Assembly (NCBI RefSeq): GCF_009932555.1
Contig: NZ_BLJO01000012.1
Location: forward strand, 62,001 to 126,000
Direction: 5' to 3'
Length of the DNA stretch: 64,000 bases
Source of the DNA: Steroidobacter agaridevorans
Lineage (GTDB): Bacteria; Pseudomonadota; Gammaproteobacteria; Steroidobacterales; Steroidobacteraceae
The notes beneath the pieces were generated by a model. The model did no database searches. It saw only the letters and a list, made by a program, of their open reading frames with translations, and was not told where the DNA came from. The position numbers were made by a program, and so were the translations under genes. Shown here one piece after another: positions 15,161 through 24,713 of the stretch; within the stretch, counting starts at the first letter, position 1; each line of letters starts with the position of its first letter.

Positions 15161-18100
15161 ATGCTGGTTAACGCGAAACCGTGCCTCGTGCGTCTGGCGG
15201 TGCATGCGGCTTTGGGCGCCTCGTCCATGGCGCTGTGCTCGGTGAGCTACGCTCAGGCTGCAGAGTCCGCTGGATCTCAGCTCGAGGAAGTGGTGGTGAC
15301 TGGCTATCGCCAGGCGCTGCGCAGCGCGCTCGATGAGAAGCGCGACACTGCGGCGATGGTCGACGTGATCAATGCCGAAGACATCGCCGACTTTCCGGAT
15401 GCGAACCTGGCCGAGTCCCTGCAACGTTTACCCGGTGTCTCGATCGACCGTGACAACGGCGAGGGCCGGTCGATCACCGTGCGCGGCCTGGGCAGCGATT
15501 TCACTCGCGTCCGTATCAATGGTCTGGAAGCGCTGTCGACGGCCGGATCGAACGATTCCGGCTCCAGCCCGAATCGAGGCCGTGGTTTCGATTTCAATAC
15601 ATTCGCCTCCGAGCTGTTCAGCTCGCTGAAGGTGCAGAAGACATCGACTGCCGATGTCGACGAAGGCTCGCTGGGCGCGACGGTGGATCTGATCGCCGCG
15701 CGGCCATTGGATTTCGACCGGCGGCAGCTGGCGTTCTCGGTGCAGGATGCCTATTACGAGGTCGGCGAAACTCACAATCCCCGCATCGCCGGCCTGGTTG
15801 CGGATCAATGGTTCGATGGACGGCTCGGTGTCTCCATGTCCGCCGCGTATAACAAGCGCGAGCAGGAGATCGATTCGTATCGGCGCGCGCCTGGAACGTC
15901 CGACTATGCATATCGAGGCGCGACGTTCACGGGTGTTACTCCGACCATTCGCGGTTTTGCCGTGCCGGATGCGAGCACACTGCCGAGCTCGATCACCAAC
16001 ACCTCGGTGCGCAATGCGCTGTCCGGCTCGAATCCCGCGGCCTACGCACAGCTGAACGATCTCACCCGCATCCCGGCGTTGCCCGCCGTCGAAGAGGCGG
16101 CGCTCGATCAGGAGCGGTTGGGCGTGACGTTTGGCGTGCAATGGAAGCCGACGGATCGGACCGATGTGAGCCTCGATGGCTTGTACTCGAAGTTCGAGCA
16201 GGACCAGATCAACTACCAGATCTCGCCGGTCGGTCTGAATCGCAACAACACCAATGCCAACCTGAACACTGCGAACGCCTCGACGGCCGCCAATACGCGC
16301 CGGGGAACGTACGCAACGTGTACTTCTCGGGCCGCGACCGAAACACAGGACGCGATCGATTGCGGCCAGCAGATGTATGGCGCGACTCCGGTATTCGCCG
16401 GCGGAAACAGCTTCAATCCGAACAACCTCGAACCGTTCGAGTACTACAACAACCCGGCGTCGGTGGGTTACATCGCCGACCCGAACGGCCTGGCGATGCG
16501 CACCGCGCTGATCGGCCGCCCGGCGACGCGCTTGCTCGATGCGCATGTGAACGATGCGAACCAGGCCGATTATCTGGTGCTGCAGAACGTGGATTTCCGT
16601 TCCGCGGCCGATGCCAGCTTCTACACCACCGAGTTCAACCAGGTGTCGCTGAACGTGGCGCATGAATTCAGCGACCGTTTCAGCGTCGCCGCGGTGTATG
16701 GCCAGTCCGAATCGACCAACGACAGCCAGGGCTTGCTGGCCGAGTTCAATCGCATGGATTCGCCGGGCAACTTCGTCTATGACGAGCGCGGCGGCGGCTC
16801 GATGCCGGTGATTCAATTCGGCTTCGATGCGGCCGACCCGAATAACTGGGATGTGGTCAAAGGTTTCTCGGCGCTGCGCATGTATCAGCGCGAGGTCGAG
16901 AACACATTCGAAACCGCGCGGCTCGATTTCAAGCTGGGCATTACCGATTCGTTCAGTCTCGATTTCGGCGCGAGCGTGCGTACTTATGAATTCGAAACCC
17001 GGCAATTCCAGCGCCTGACCACCGAGACCTTGAACCCGAGCCTGCTGGAGCTGGGCAAGTCGGTCGGCGAGATGAGCCGCGTCGTGACCTTCGGCGACGG
17101 TCTCGATGTTCCGGCCGGCCTGCCGCGTACTTTCATCGCCCCGGATCTGAATGCGTTCCGCAATGCTGTCGGCTTCGACTGCAACTGCGTAAACGAGTGG
17201 GGCGACTGGCGCTTGTCGTATCTGTCGACGCCCCAGAACGCCTATGCGGTCACTGAAGACGACGACAGCTATTTCGCGCAGCTGAACTTCTCGCTCGATG
17301 TCTGGAACCGCGCGCTCCAGGGCAATGTCGGCGTCCGCTATGCCCGGACCAATCTGGAGTCGAACGGCTTCACGACCGGTTCGCGACCGGTCGTGGGCAA
17401 GAACGAATACACCGATACGCTGCCCTCGTTGAACGTGAGCTACGAGCTCGTCCCGAATCTGTTGTTGCGTGTTGCTGCTGCCAAGGTCATGGCTCGGCCG
17501 TTGCTGAACAACCTGGCGCCGAGCATCACATCGCTCTCGGTGCCGACCAATGGCAACTCGACCGGCGGCTCACTCACGCTGGGCAATCCAAAGTTGGAGC
17601 CGTTCCGCGGCAAGAACTACGATTTCAGCGTCGAGTGGTACTTTGCGGAAGGCGGCTTGCTGTCGGCGGCATACTTCACGAAGAAGATCGATTCCTATCC
17701 GCAGACCGTCGTCAGCTCGCAAACGCTGTCGTCGTTCCTCGACCAGGAAGTGATCGATCAGATCATTGCGCAGCAGACCAACGACAATGCGATCCGCTAC
17801 TTGCAAAACGACAGACCCTTCGACGTGCGCCAGTTCCGCTCGGCGCCGGGCGGCGACATCAAGGGCTACGAGCTCATCTATCAGCAGGACCTGAGCTTCC
17901 TGCCGGGCGTGTTCAGCAATCTCGGCGTGCAGTTCAACTACACGCACATCGATTCGGAGCTGCAGTATGTGATCGATCCAGGCACGCCTGCCGGCGCGGC
18001 GAATCCGCGTCCGCAGATCGTGCAGGCAGGTCCGTGGCTTGGCGCCTCACCTAACTCATACAATGCCACCGTTTACTACGAGACTGAAAAGTGGAGTGCG

Positions 18101-18397
18101 CGCGTGTCGGGCGCTTATCGCGATGGCTATGTCACGCAGTACCCGGTGGCTTCGGGCTCGTGCGATCCCGGCGTGTGCGATTCGCCGCTGGTCAACGACT
18201 TCGTAGGCAGCGAGGACACGCTCAATGTCGACGCCTCGATGTCGTACGAGTTGAATGAGGCGATCACGCTGAGCCTCGAGGCGTTGAATCTCACCAATCA
18301 AGCCGACGAGCGCTGGGCGTATCAGGACAGCCCGCTGGTGACTCAGTACCGCAGCACGGGCCGTCAGTACTTCGCCGGTGTGCGCTTGAGGTTCTGA
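15161..18397 (+). CDS. TonB-dependent receptor for pectin-derived oligosaccharides (predicted)
   Basis: This 1078-residue outer-membrane receptor has a signal peptide (cleavage near SYAQA), a TonB box (LEEVVVTG), a plug domain with ANLAESLQRLPGVSIDRD and RGLGSDFTRVRINGLEAL, and a long beta-barrel ending in YFAGVRLRF. Length and plug sequence fit the large carbohydrate-type receptors (TIGR01782-like) common in Xanthomonas, Caulobacter and relatives. The next two genes encode pectin-degrading enzymes, only 10 bases downstream, so I predict uptake of oligogalacturonides or related pectin fragments. Expression is probably governed by the paired operators upstream. Confidence 0.92.
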   Translation: MLVNAKPCLVRLAVHAALGASSMALCSVSYAQAAESAGSQLEEVVVTGYRQALRSALDEKRDTAAMVDVINAEDIADFPDANLAESLQRLPGVSIDRDNGEGRSITVRGLGSDFTRVRINGLEALSTAGSNDSGSSPNRGRGFDFNTFASELFSSLKVQKTSTADVDEGSLGATVDLIAARPLDFDRRQLAFSVQDAYYEVGETHNPRIAGLVADQWFDGRLGVSMSAAYNKREQEIDSYRRAPGTSDYAYRGATFTGVTPTIRGFAVPDASTLPSSITNTSVRNALSGSNPAAYAQLNDLTRIPALPAVEEAALDQERLGVTFGVQWKPTDRTDVSLDGLYSKFEQDQINYQISPVGLNRNNTNANLNTANASTAANTRRGTYATCTSRAATETQDAIDCGQQMYGATPVFAGGNSFNPNNLEPFEYYNNPASVGYIADPNGLAMRTALIGRPATRLLDAHVNDANQADYLVLQNVDFRSAADASFYTTEFNQVSLNVAHEFSDRFSVAAVYGQSESTNDSQGLLAEFNRMDSPGNFVYDERGGGSMPVIQFGFDAADPNNWDVVKGFSALRMYQREVENTFETARLDFKLGITDSFSLDFGASVRTYEFETRQFQRLTTETLNPSLLELGKSVGEMSRVVTFGDGLDVPAGLPRTFIAPDLNAFRNAVGFDCNCVNEWGDWRLSYLSTPQNAYAVTEDDDSYFAQLNFSLDVWNRALQGNVGVRYARTNLESNGFTTGSRPVVGKNEYTDTLPSLNVSYELVPNLLLRVAAAKVMARPLLNNLAPSITSLSVPTNGNSTGGSLTLGNPKLEPFRGKNYDFSVEWYFAEGGLLSAAYFTKKIDSYPQTVVSSQTLSSFLDQEVIDQIIAQQTNDNAIRYLQNDRPFDVRQFRSAPGGDIKGYELIYQQDLSFLPGVFSNLGVQFNYTHIDSELQYVIDPGTPAGAANPRPQIVQAGPWLGASPNSYNATVYYETEKWSARVSGAYRDGYVTQYPVASGSCDPGVCDSPLVNDFVGSEDTLNVDASMSYELNEAITLSLEALNLTNQADERWAYQDSPLVTQYRSTGRQYFAGVRLRF

Positions 18398-18407
18398 GGA
18401 GCCAACG

Positions 18408-20723
18408 ATGAGATCGCGTGTTCTTGCGTCGCTGAGTTGTTCCATCCTGGGTGGGATCGCCGGCTGTTCCTCGCCCCAGAGCGTGCCTGCAAACCCCACA
18501 GGCCAGCTCGCCGAAGCGCCGCTGGCGTTTCCGGGCGCCGAAGGGGCGGGGCGGCTGTCGCTGGGCGGTCGCGGCGGGCGGGTCGTCAAAGTCACGAATT
18601 TGAACGATTCGGGGCCGGGCAGCCTGCGCGCCGCCCTCGAGCTGGCGGAACCGCGCACCATCCTGTTCGATGTTTCGGGCACCATCGCGCTCGAATCGCC
18701 TTTGGAGATCGAGCAGCCGCGGGTCACGATCGCCGGTCAGAGTGCGCCGGGCGACGGCATCACGCTCAAGAATCACTCGCTCATCGTCGCTGCCGACGAC
18801 GTGGTGGTTCGTTACATCCGCTCGCGTTTGGGCGATGAGCGCCGGGCCGAGAGCGATGCCATCTGGGTTCGCAGCGGCCGGCGCATCGTTCTCGATCACG
18901 TTTCCGCCAGCTGGTCGGTGGACGAGACGCTGTCGGTCAACAATGGATTCAAGGATCCGCAGACCGGCTTCTACGATGTGACCGTGCAATGGTCCATCAT
19001 TGCCGAGTCGTTGAATCGATCGGTGCATGTGAAAGGCGCGCATGGCTACGGTTCGCTCATTGCCGGCGGTCACGGCACGCGCATCAGCTTTCATCACAAC
19101 CTGTGGGCGCATCATCAGGGGCGCAATCCCCGGCCCGGCAATCCCGTGCCGCCGGCGCGCGATCCGCTCGGCGCGTTTCATGACTATCGATCGAATGTTT
19201 TCTACGACTGGGGCGGCGCGCACTCCGGTTACAACGCCGACACGGGCGTGAAGGCTTCGATCGTCAAGTACAACTTCGTCGACAACACTTATCTGCCCGG
19301 TCCGGCCTCGACCGGGCGGATCGCGTTCGATGAATCCAACGAGCTCGCGCAGGCCTGGTTCGCGGGCAACACCATGGACGGCGAGCTGCCGGCCGATCAG
19401 TGGACTCTGGTCTCGGGTAAGAAAGGCCCGGAGCATCGGCTTGCAAAGCCTGTCGACGTTGCGCCGGTTGCAGCGGATCCGGCGACTCGTGCTTTCGAGC
19501 GAGTATTGAGCACGGCCGGCGCGTCGTTGGCGCGCGATTCGGTCGATCGCAGAGTCGTGCAGAGCGTCCGTGATCGCAGCGGTGGATTGATCGATTCGCA
19601 GACACAAGTCGGTGGGTGGCCGGCGCTGGCCTCGCTGCCGCCGCTGCTGGATGGCGATCAGGACGGCATGCCGGATGTGTGGGAGCAGTCGAACGGAATG
19701 GATCCATACGTGGCGGATGGTTCTGTGGACGCCGATAAGAACGGTTACACGAATCTTGAAGAGTATCTGCACGACCTGACGACCGCGCCTGCTTCCAGAG
19801 GAAAATTCTCCCAGCCTACATATAACGGCACGCCGTTTCTCTCATTGCAGGCGGCCGTCAACGCGCTGCCCGCCAATGGCGGAGAGATCCTGTTGCCTCC
19901 CGGTGAGTACCGCGAAAAGATCGTGATCGACAAGCCGAACGTCCGGTTGCGCGGCCTGGGGGCGAGTCCCAGCGATGTGATCGTCGTTTGGAGCGATGCT
20001 GCGGCGACGGCGGGCGGCACGTTTCGATCGGCCACGCTGCATGTGAGCGGCGACAACTTCCGCGCCGAGAACCTCACCATACAAAACGACTACCACAAGC
20101 GGTCGGATCAGCGTTCGCAGGCGGTCGCGCTTTCGGTGACCGGAGATCGAGCGGTATTCGATAACCTGCGGCTGCTGGGCGCGCAGGACACGTTGTACGC
20201 GGGCAGCAAGAAGTGCGGCTCCGATTCGTGCCCGACCAGCCGGCAATATTTCTCGAATTGTTATATCGAGGGCCACGTCGATTTCATCTTCGGCGACTCC
20301 AAGGCGTTCTTCGAGCGCTGCCAGATTCACGCCATCGCTCATCCCGAAATCCTGATCACCGCGCATGCTCGTACGGCGCCGGATCAAGACAAGGCCTTCG
20401 TGTTCAACAACTGCACCGTGACGGGCGAGAAGGGCGCGGAGCGGATCTACTTTGGACGGCCCTGGCGCGACTACGCGGCTGTGATCTTCATGAATACCAA
20501 AGTGGAGGGCGAGCTCGATCCGCAGGGCTGGCGCGAATGGACGCCAGGCAAGACCGACCGGCTGAGGCTGGCATACTACGCAGAATTCAATACGTCGGGC
20601 CGCAACTCTGATATGAGCCAGCGGCAGTCGCATACGAAGATTCTGTCCGCCGCCGAGGCGCAACGTTGGGCGCTGTCTGCATTCCTTGCCGGTGCGGACG
20701 GGTGGAATCCCGCGGCGATGTAA
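18408..20723 (+). CDS. Fused pectate lyase (PL1-like) and pectin methylesterase (CE8) lipoprotein
   Basis: One 771-residue chain carries two pectin enzymes. A lipobox ending at Cys20 predicts a lipoprotein. Residues 38-405 form a PL1-type parallel beta-helix (FPGAEGAGRLSLGGRGG, LDHVSASWSVDETLS, ISFHHNLWAHHQGRNPR). Residues 414-455 form a calcium-binding linker (DGDQDGMPDVWE, then DADKNGYTNLEEYL). Residues 470-771 form a CE8 methylesterase with GAQDT at 591-595, the nucleophile Asp625 in GHVDFIFGD and Arg684 in FGRPWR. De-esterification exposes polygalacturonate for the lyase, so joining them makes sense. The start has GAGGAG six bases upstream, overlapping the end of the receptor gene region. 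The GH43 start codon shares a base with its stop. Confidence 0.93.
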   Translation: MRSRVLASLSCSILGGIAGCSSPQSVPANPTGQLAEAPLAFPGAEGAGRLSLGGRGGRVVKVTNLNDSGPGSLRAALELAEPRTILFDVSGTIALESPLEIEQPRVTIAGQSAPGDGITLKNHSLIVAADDVVVRYIRSRLGDERRAESDAIWVRSGRRIVLDHVSASWSVDETLSVNNGFKDPQTGFYDVTVQWSIIAESLNRSVHVKGAHGYGSLIAGGHGTRISFHHNLWAHHQGRNPRPGNPVPPARDPLGAFHDYRSNVFYDWGGAHSGYNADTGVKASIVKYNFVDNTYLPGPASTGRIAFDESNELAQAWFAGNTMDGELPADQWTLVSGKKGPEHRLAKPVDVAPVAADPATRAFERVLSTAGASLARDSVDRRVVQSVRDRSGGLIDSQTQVGGWPALASLPPLLDGDQDGMPDVWEQSNGMDPYVADGSVDADKNGYTNLEEYLHDLTTAPASRGKFSQPTYNGTPFLSLQAAVNALPANGGEILLPPGEYREKIVIDKPNVRLRGLGASPSDVIVVWSDAAATAGGTFRSATLHVSGDNFRAENLTIQNDYHKRSDQRSQAVALSVTGDRAVFDNLRLLGAQDTLYAGSKKCGSDSCPTSRQYFSNCYIEGHVDFIFGDSKAFFERCQIHAIAHPEILITAHARTAPDQDKAFVFNNCTVTGEKGAERIYFGRPWRDYAAVIFMNTKVEGELDPQGWREWTPGKTDRLRLAYYAEFNTSGRNSDMSQRQSHTKILSAAEAQRWALSAFLAGADGWNPAAM

Positions 20724-22423
20724 TGGGACGTCAAATGTGGTTTAGCCGTTCCTGCATCTCAATCCTTGCGTGCGCGATCGTTTCCGCGAGCTCAGCGATG
20801 GCCGAGGCGCGCGCGCCGTGGGTGGCGGATCTCGGCAACGGGCGATATCAAAATCCAGTGCTCGCGGCGGATTATTCCGACCCCGACGTGACCCGCGTCG
20901 GCGACGACTTCTACCTGACCGCGTCGTCGTTCACGAATATTCCCGGGTTGCCGATCCTGCACTCGAAGGATCTGGTGAATTGGACGTTGATTGGCCACGC
21001 GTTGCCGCGACTCACGCCGGATGCGCATTTCTCGGTGCCGCGGCGAGGCGGCGGCGTGTGGGCGCCAGCCATCCGGCATCACGACGGCAAGTTCTATATC
21101 TATTATCCCGACCCCGACTTCGGTGTGTATGTGATCACGGCGAACGATCCGAAAGGGCCGTGGAGCGCACCGGTGTTGGTGGATAACAGTCGGGGTGTCA
21201 TCGATCCCTGTCCGTTCTGGGATGACGATGGCAGCGCATGGCTGATCGTGGCGTACGCGCGTAGTCGCGCTGGCTTCAACAACATTCTTCAACTCAAACG
21301 CATGTCGCCCGATGGCACGCGCTTGCTCGATGCGGGCAAGACGGTGGTGGACGGTAACGCGCTGCCGCCTCAGCCCACGACCAATGGTCCGATGCCTTGG
21401 GCGCCGATCGAGGGTCCGAAGTTATATAAGCGCGACGGCTGGTACTACATCTTCGCGCCGGCGGGCGGCGTGAAGGGCGGTTGGCAAACGGTGTTCCGTT
21501 CGCGAAAGCTCGACGGGCCTTATGAATTCCGCAATGTGCTGGATCAGGGCAAGACCGACGTCAATGGTCCGCATCAAGGCGCATGGGTGACCACGTCGGC
21601 GGGAGAAGATTGGTTCCTGCACTTCCAGGACACCGGTGCATTCGGACGTCGAGTGCATTTGCAGCCCATGGTCTGGAAGGACGGCTGGCCCATCATCGGC
21701 GCGGATCGTGACAAAGATGGTCGCGGCGAACCCGTGATCACGAATCGCAAGCCCAAGGTGAAAGCCGTCACGGGGATCGCCGTCCCGCAAATGAACGATG
21801 ATTTCTCCGGCCCGTTGTCATTGGCGTGGCAGTGGCACGCGAACCCAGCTCAGGATTGGATGAGCTTGTCGGCTGCGCCGGGGCAGCTTCGCTTGAAATC
21901 CGTTTCCACGCCGGCGAGCTTGTTCGAAACCGGCAGCGTGCTGACACAGAAATTCCCCGCACCGAAGTTCGTCGCGGACACGAAGCTGCGCTTTTCGCCG
22001 TTACGTGAAGGCGAGCGGGCGGGCCTGGCTGTGGTAGGCACGAAGTACAGCTGGATTGGCTTGCGCAAAGACGCGGATGCCGTTCGGCTCGTGCATGACG
22101 GTCGAGTGCTACTGGAAGGAGTGACGAGCGATATTTATCTGCGCGCCCGGATCGAGCCGGTCGTGGTGGATATCACCCCGCCGGACAAGCCGCATTGGCC
22201 GGCCGAGCGCAAGGAAGTGCTCGCCCAAGTGAAGTTCAGTTACAGCACCGACGGCGAGCGTTTCGTGACCTTCGAGCATCCGCCGGTGCAGATCGATCCG
22301 GGCCGCTGGGTCGGCGCGACGATCGGATTGTTTGCTTCGTCGCCGGCGGGCACGCCGGCGTACATCGGTACCTCAGTCGGTCACGCGGATTTCGATTACT
22401 TCCGCGTCTCGGGCGTCGAATAA
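20723..22423 (+). CDS. GH43-family glycoside hydrolase with C-terminal sandwich domain
   Basis: I take the ATG at 20723, which overlaps the previous stop codon (TAATG) and gives a 566-residue secreted protein with a signal peptide ending near AMAEA. The five-bladed propeller shows the three GH43 acids: the base Asp in ADYSDPDVTR, the Asp of GVIDPCPFWDDDG, and the acid Glu in PIEGPKLYKRDGWYYIF. After residue 370 a beta-sandwich domain (FSGPLSLAWQWHANP, then YSWIGLRKDADAVRLV) resembles the C-terminal module of beta-xylosidase and arabinosidase members. It probably trims xylose, arabinose or galactose side chains from pectin. The exact activity cannot be read from the sequence. Confidence 0.9.
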   Translation: MGRQMWFSRSCISILACAIVSASSAMAEARAPWVADLGNGRYQNPVLAADYSDPDVTRVGDDFYLTASSFTNIPGLPILHSKDLVNWTLIGHALPRLTPDAHFSVPRRGGGVWAPAIRHHDGKFYIYYPDPDFGVYVITANDPKGPWSAPVLVDNSRGVIDPCPFWDDDGSAWLIVAYARSRAGFNNILQLKRMSPDGTRLLDAGKTVVDGNALPPQPTTNGPMPWAPIEGPKLYKRDGWYYIFAPAGGVKGGWQTVFRSRKLDGPYEFRNVLDQGKTDVNGPHQGAWVTTSAGEDWFLHFQDTGAFGRRVHLQPMVWKDGWPIIGADRDKDGRGEPVITNRKPKVKAVTGIAVPQMNDDFSGPLSLAWQWHANPAQDWMSLSAAPGQLRLKSVSTPASLFETGSVLTQKFPAPKFVADTKLRFSPLREGERAGLAVVGTKYSWIGLRKDADAVRLVHDGRVLLEGVTSDIYLRARIEPVVVDITPPDKPHWPAERKEVLAQVKFSYSTDGERFVTFEHPPVQIDPGRWVGATIGLFASSPAGTPAYIGTSVGHADFDYFRVSGVE

Positions 22424-22463
22424 AAATCAGCCCACCGGAGGGAAACACCCTCGCGGTGGGCTG
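22422..22463 (-). terminator. Intrinsic terminator between convergent genes
   Basis: CAGCCCACC (22428-22436) pairs with GGTGGGCTG (22455-22463), and an inner stem GAGGG/CCCTC extends the hairpin. Read on the minus strand the stem is followed by TTTTT (complement of 22422-22426), so it is a good intrinsic terminator for the lipoprotein gene that ends at 22484. It may also stop the GH43 transcript from the other side. Confidence 0.8.
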
Positions 22464-22483
22464 CCGAAGCTATCGACGTTCGA

Positions 22484-24592
22484 TCAGCGCTGGCTGACGC
22501 CGTTGAAGCGCAGCTTGCGTGCGCTGCCTTCGTCGAAGAACGAAGGCTTGCTGCTCAAGCCGGCGGGTGCAGCCGGCAGCTCGGAGTCGTAGAAGCGGAC
22601 CAGCGTGGTGGGAATGGTGTTCTCAGTCACGCCGCCGAACTGCGTGCGGCGATATTCCATCCAGTAAGCGCGATGCTGACCGGTGGGCAGGTCCATGACT
22701 GCCAGCGGCACCAGGCGGCGCTCATCGTAGACGATGCAATCCGCGCTGCCCGGCACGCAATGATCCTGTTCGTTCACCACGTCGAACGTGCGCTGGATCA
22801 CCACGTCCTCGCCATCGATGCTCCAGTGGAAATTGTAATCGGGCCGATTGCTGCCATCGAAGGTGATCAGCTGGTCATTCTCGATCATGTCGTCTTCGTG
22901 CGCGCCAGTGTGATCGCTTTCGAACAGCAGGCGGAAGCCCTTCGTGCGCTGATCGCTACTGCCTTCGACGCCGACGCCGAATTGATAGAAGCGGCCAACG
23001 ACGTTTTCCGAAGTGAACACCAGCGGCAGTTCGGGATCCTTGTACACCGAGGCGCCTGCGTCGACGTAACGGCCGTCGGCCGTGGTGATCTCATAGAACA
23101 GGTCGGTGGTGACGAAGTCGACTTCACGCAGCGAGCGGAACTGCGCGACCGTGCCGTCGGCGAACTCCACATTGACCGCACGGCCCGAGCTGTCGAGCGC
23201 CCAGGTGAAGTCCTTTTCGAAAGCCCAGGTCCGGCCCGTGCCGTCGGCGCTCAAATCCGCGATGTCGGCTGTGACGCCCACGCCGTCGACATACACGTAA
23301 ATCGACTGGGTCGAATCCGCCAGATCGTCGGTTCCGAGCTGCTCGAAGTCCTCATCGTGGAGGATGGTGCGGGCCACTGTTCTGGTCTCAGTGCGCGGCG
23401 CTACGCCGCAGCCAGCGGGAATGCCCTGGGGATAGGCGATCTGGTTGGTTTCGGTGATCGCCACAACACGGTCGCTCAACAAGGTGAGTTTGACGCCATC
23501 GCTGGTGAGCGCCGCGAGAACCTGGGCTGGAATATCCGGGCAGGCTTCATAGCTGTTGACCAGCACCGTCTGCCCAAAGGCGATCTCGACGCTGCTGCCA
23601 TTGATGCTCCAAGTGGTGTCCACGCTGCTGCCGTTGAGAGGCGCTGCATCGGCGTTCTGCCACGCTCCCGCCGTAGCCGTGCCCGTGCCGTCGCCATCGA
23701 ACGTGTACGAGTACACCCGATTGAAATAGTTGAACGAGAACTCGGCGGCGTCGGACAGCATCGCGACCGTCAGCTTCGCCGGCAGCGAATCGTTGCTGAC
23801 CGGCTGCGTCAGCGAGCTGTCGGTGACGATGGCGGTCTGCATGTTCTGGAAGGCCGTCGGATCCTGGTCGTACGCGCTATCCGTGAACTGCTCGCGCGTA
23901 GCGGCGCTGGACATCAGAGCCAGCAGCGAAGTTTCGCCGTCGGGCATCGGATAGTTGGCCGAATCGTCCACGTACAGTTTGATCGCGGTGGCCAGATCCA
24001 GCACTTCCTGGCTGTTGAGCGTTGCTGACAGAGCGCGCAGGCTCTCTTCGTCGGCAATCGGATTGCCGCCGTTGGCTTCCTTGAGCAGCACCGCCTGCGC
24101 CGTGCTCACATTCGTGATCTGGGTGGCGAAGTTCTCGGCGTTCGACAACGTGCCATCGTCGCCAGCCTGGCTTTGCAGCGAGGCGAACGTGCCCGCGAGG
24201 CTCGTGAATTCAACATACGACTGCGAACCCACACCGCGCGCGGACAATGTCACGAAGCCGCCCGTCGCGTCTTCATCCACCGCGATCTCGAGGCTGTACA
24301 CGCCGTTGGCGTCGGCGGTGGCCGTGAATGTTTCATCGCCGATCGTTGCCGTGACGACGGCGTTGGCGATAGGAGCATCGGTGACTGTGCCGGCGAGCGT
24401 CACTCGGCTGAGCTCGGGCTCCGGCTCGGGTGTCGGCGTGGTCGGCGGGTTGGGATTGGGATTGCCGGTCGGCGGAGTCGGGGCCGGGGTGCTGCCACCA
24501 CCGCCACCGCCGCCACACGCGGCGAGTGTCGCCATCAGCAGGGTTGAGAGGGCGGCTGCGCTCACGCGCCGCCCAGTTCGCAATGAACTCAT
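22484..24592 (-). CDS. Poly-glycine lipoprotein with carboxypeptidase-like regulatory domain (paralogue 1)
   Basis: The function is unknown. The ATG at 24592 has GAGGAG six bases upstream and gives 702 residues. A lipobox (TLAAC) is followed by seven glycines and a Pro/Thr-rich tether, so the protein should sit on an outer-membrane surface or in the periplasm. Residues 70-120 resemble a carboxypeptidase regulatory-like or bacterial Ig-like domain (LAGTVTDAPIANAVVTATIG). A helical segment and long strand-rich regions with repeated FDGDGTG-type motifs follow. The neighbouring upstream gene encodes a clear paralogue with the same layout. No catalytic motif is seen. Proximity to the pectin locus may be coincidence. 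Confidence 0.75.
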   Translation of the reverse strand: MSSLRTGRRVSAAALSTLLMATLAACGGGGGGGSTPAPTPPTGNPNPNPPTTPTPEPEPELSRVTLAGTVTDAPIANAVVTATIGDETFTATADANGVYSLEIAVDEDATGGFVTLSARGVGSQSYVEFTSLAGTFASLQSQAGDDGTLSNAENFATQITNVSTAQAVLLKEANGGNPIADEESLRALSATLNSQEVLDLATAIKLYVDDSANYPMPDGETSLLALMSSAATREQFTDSAYDQDPTAFQNMQTAIVTDSSLTQPVSNDSLPAKLTVAMLSDAAEFSFNYFNRVYSYTFDGDGTGTATAGAWQNADAAPLNGSSVDTTWSINGSSVEIAFGQTVLVNSYEACPDIPAQVLAALTSDGVKLTLLSDRVVAITETNQIAYPQGIPAGCGVAPRTETRTVARTILHDEDFEQLGTDDLADSTQSIYVYVDGVGVTADIADLSADGTGRTWAFEKDFTWALDSSGRAVNVEFADGTVAQFRSLREVDFVTTDLFYEITTADGRYVDAGASVYKDPELPLVFTSENVVGRFYQFGVGVEGSSDQRTKGFRLLFESDHTGAHEDDMIENDQLITFDGSNRPDYNFHWSIDGEDVVIQRTFDVVNEQDHCVPGSADCIVYDERRLVPLAVMDLPTGQHRAYWMEYRRTQFGGVTENTIPTTLVRFYDSELPAAPAGLSSKPSFFDEGSARKLRFNGVSQR

Positions 24593-24713
24593 CGAATGCT
24601 CCTCGAATGCCAGTGTTTTCATAACCCCGCGCCAGCAGCACGCGGGGCGGTATGAACTCACGGTAGTCGAGGAGCTTTTTTCAGCGCATTACCAATATGG
24701 GATAGGCGGCTGA

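Noticed and set aside
15428-17005. Long minus-strand open frame inside the TonB receptor gene
   Set aside because: It is an antisense shadow; the receptor frame is continuous and well matched to its family.
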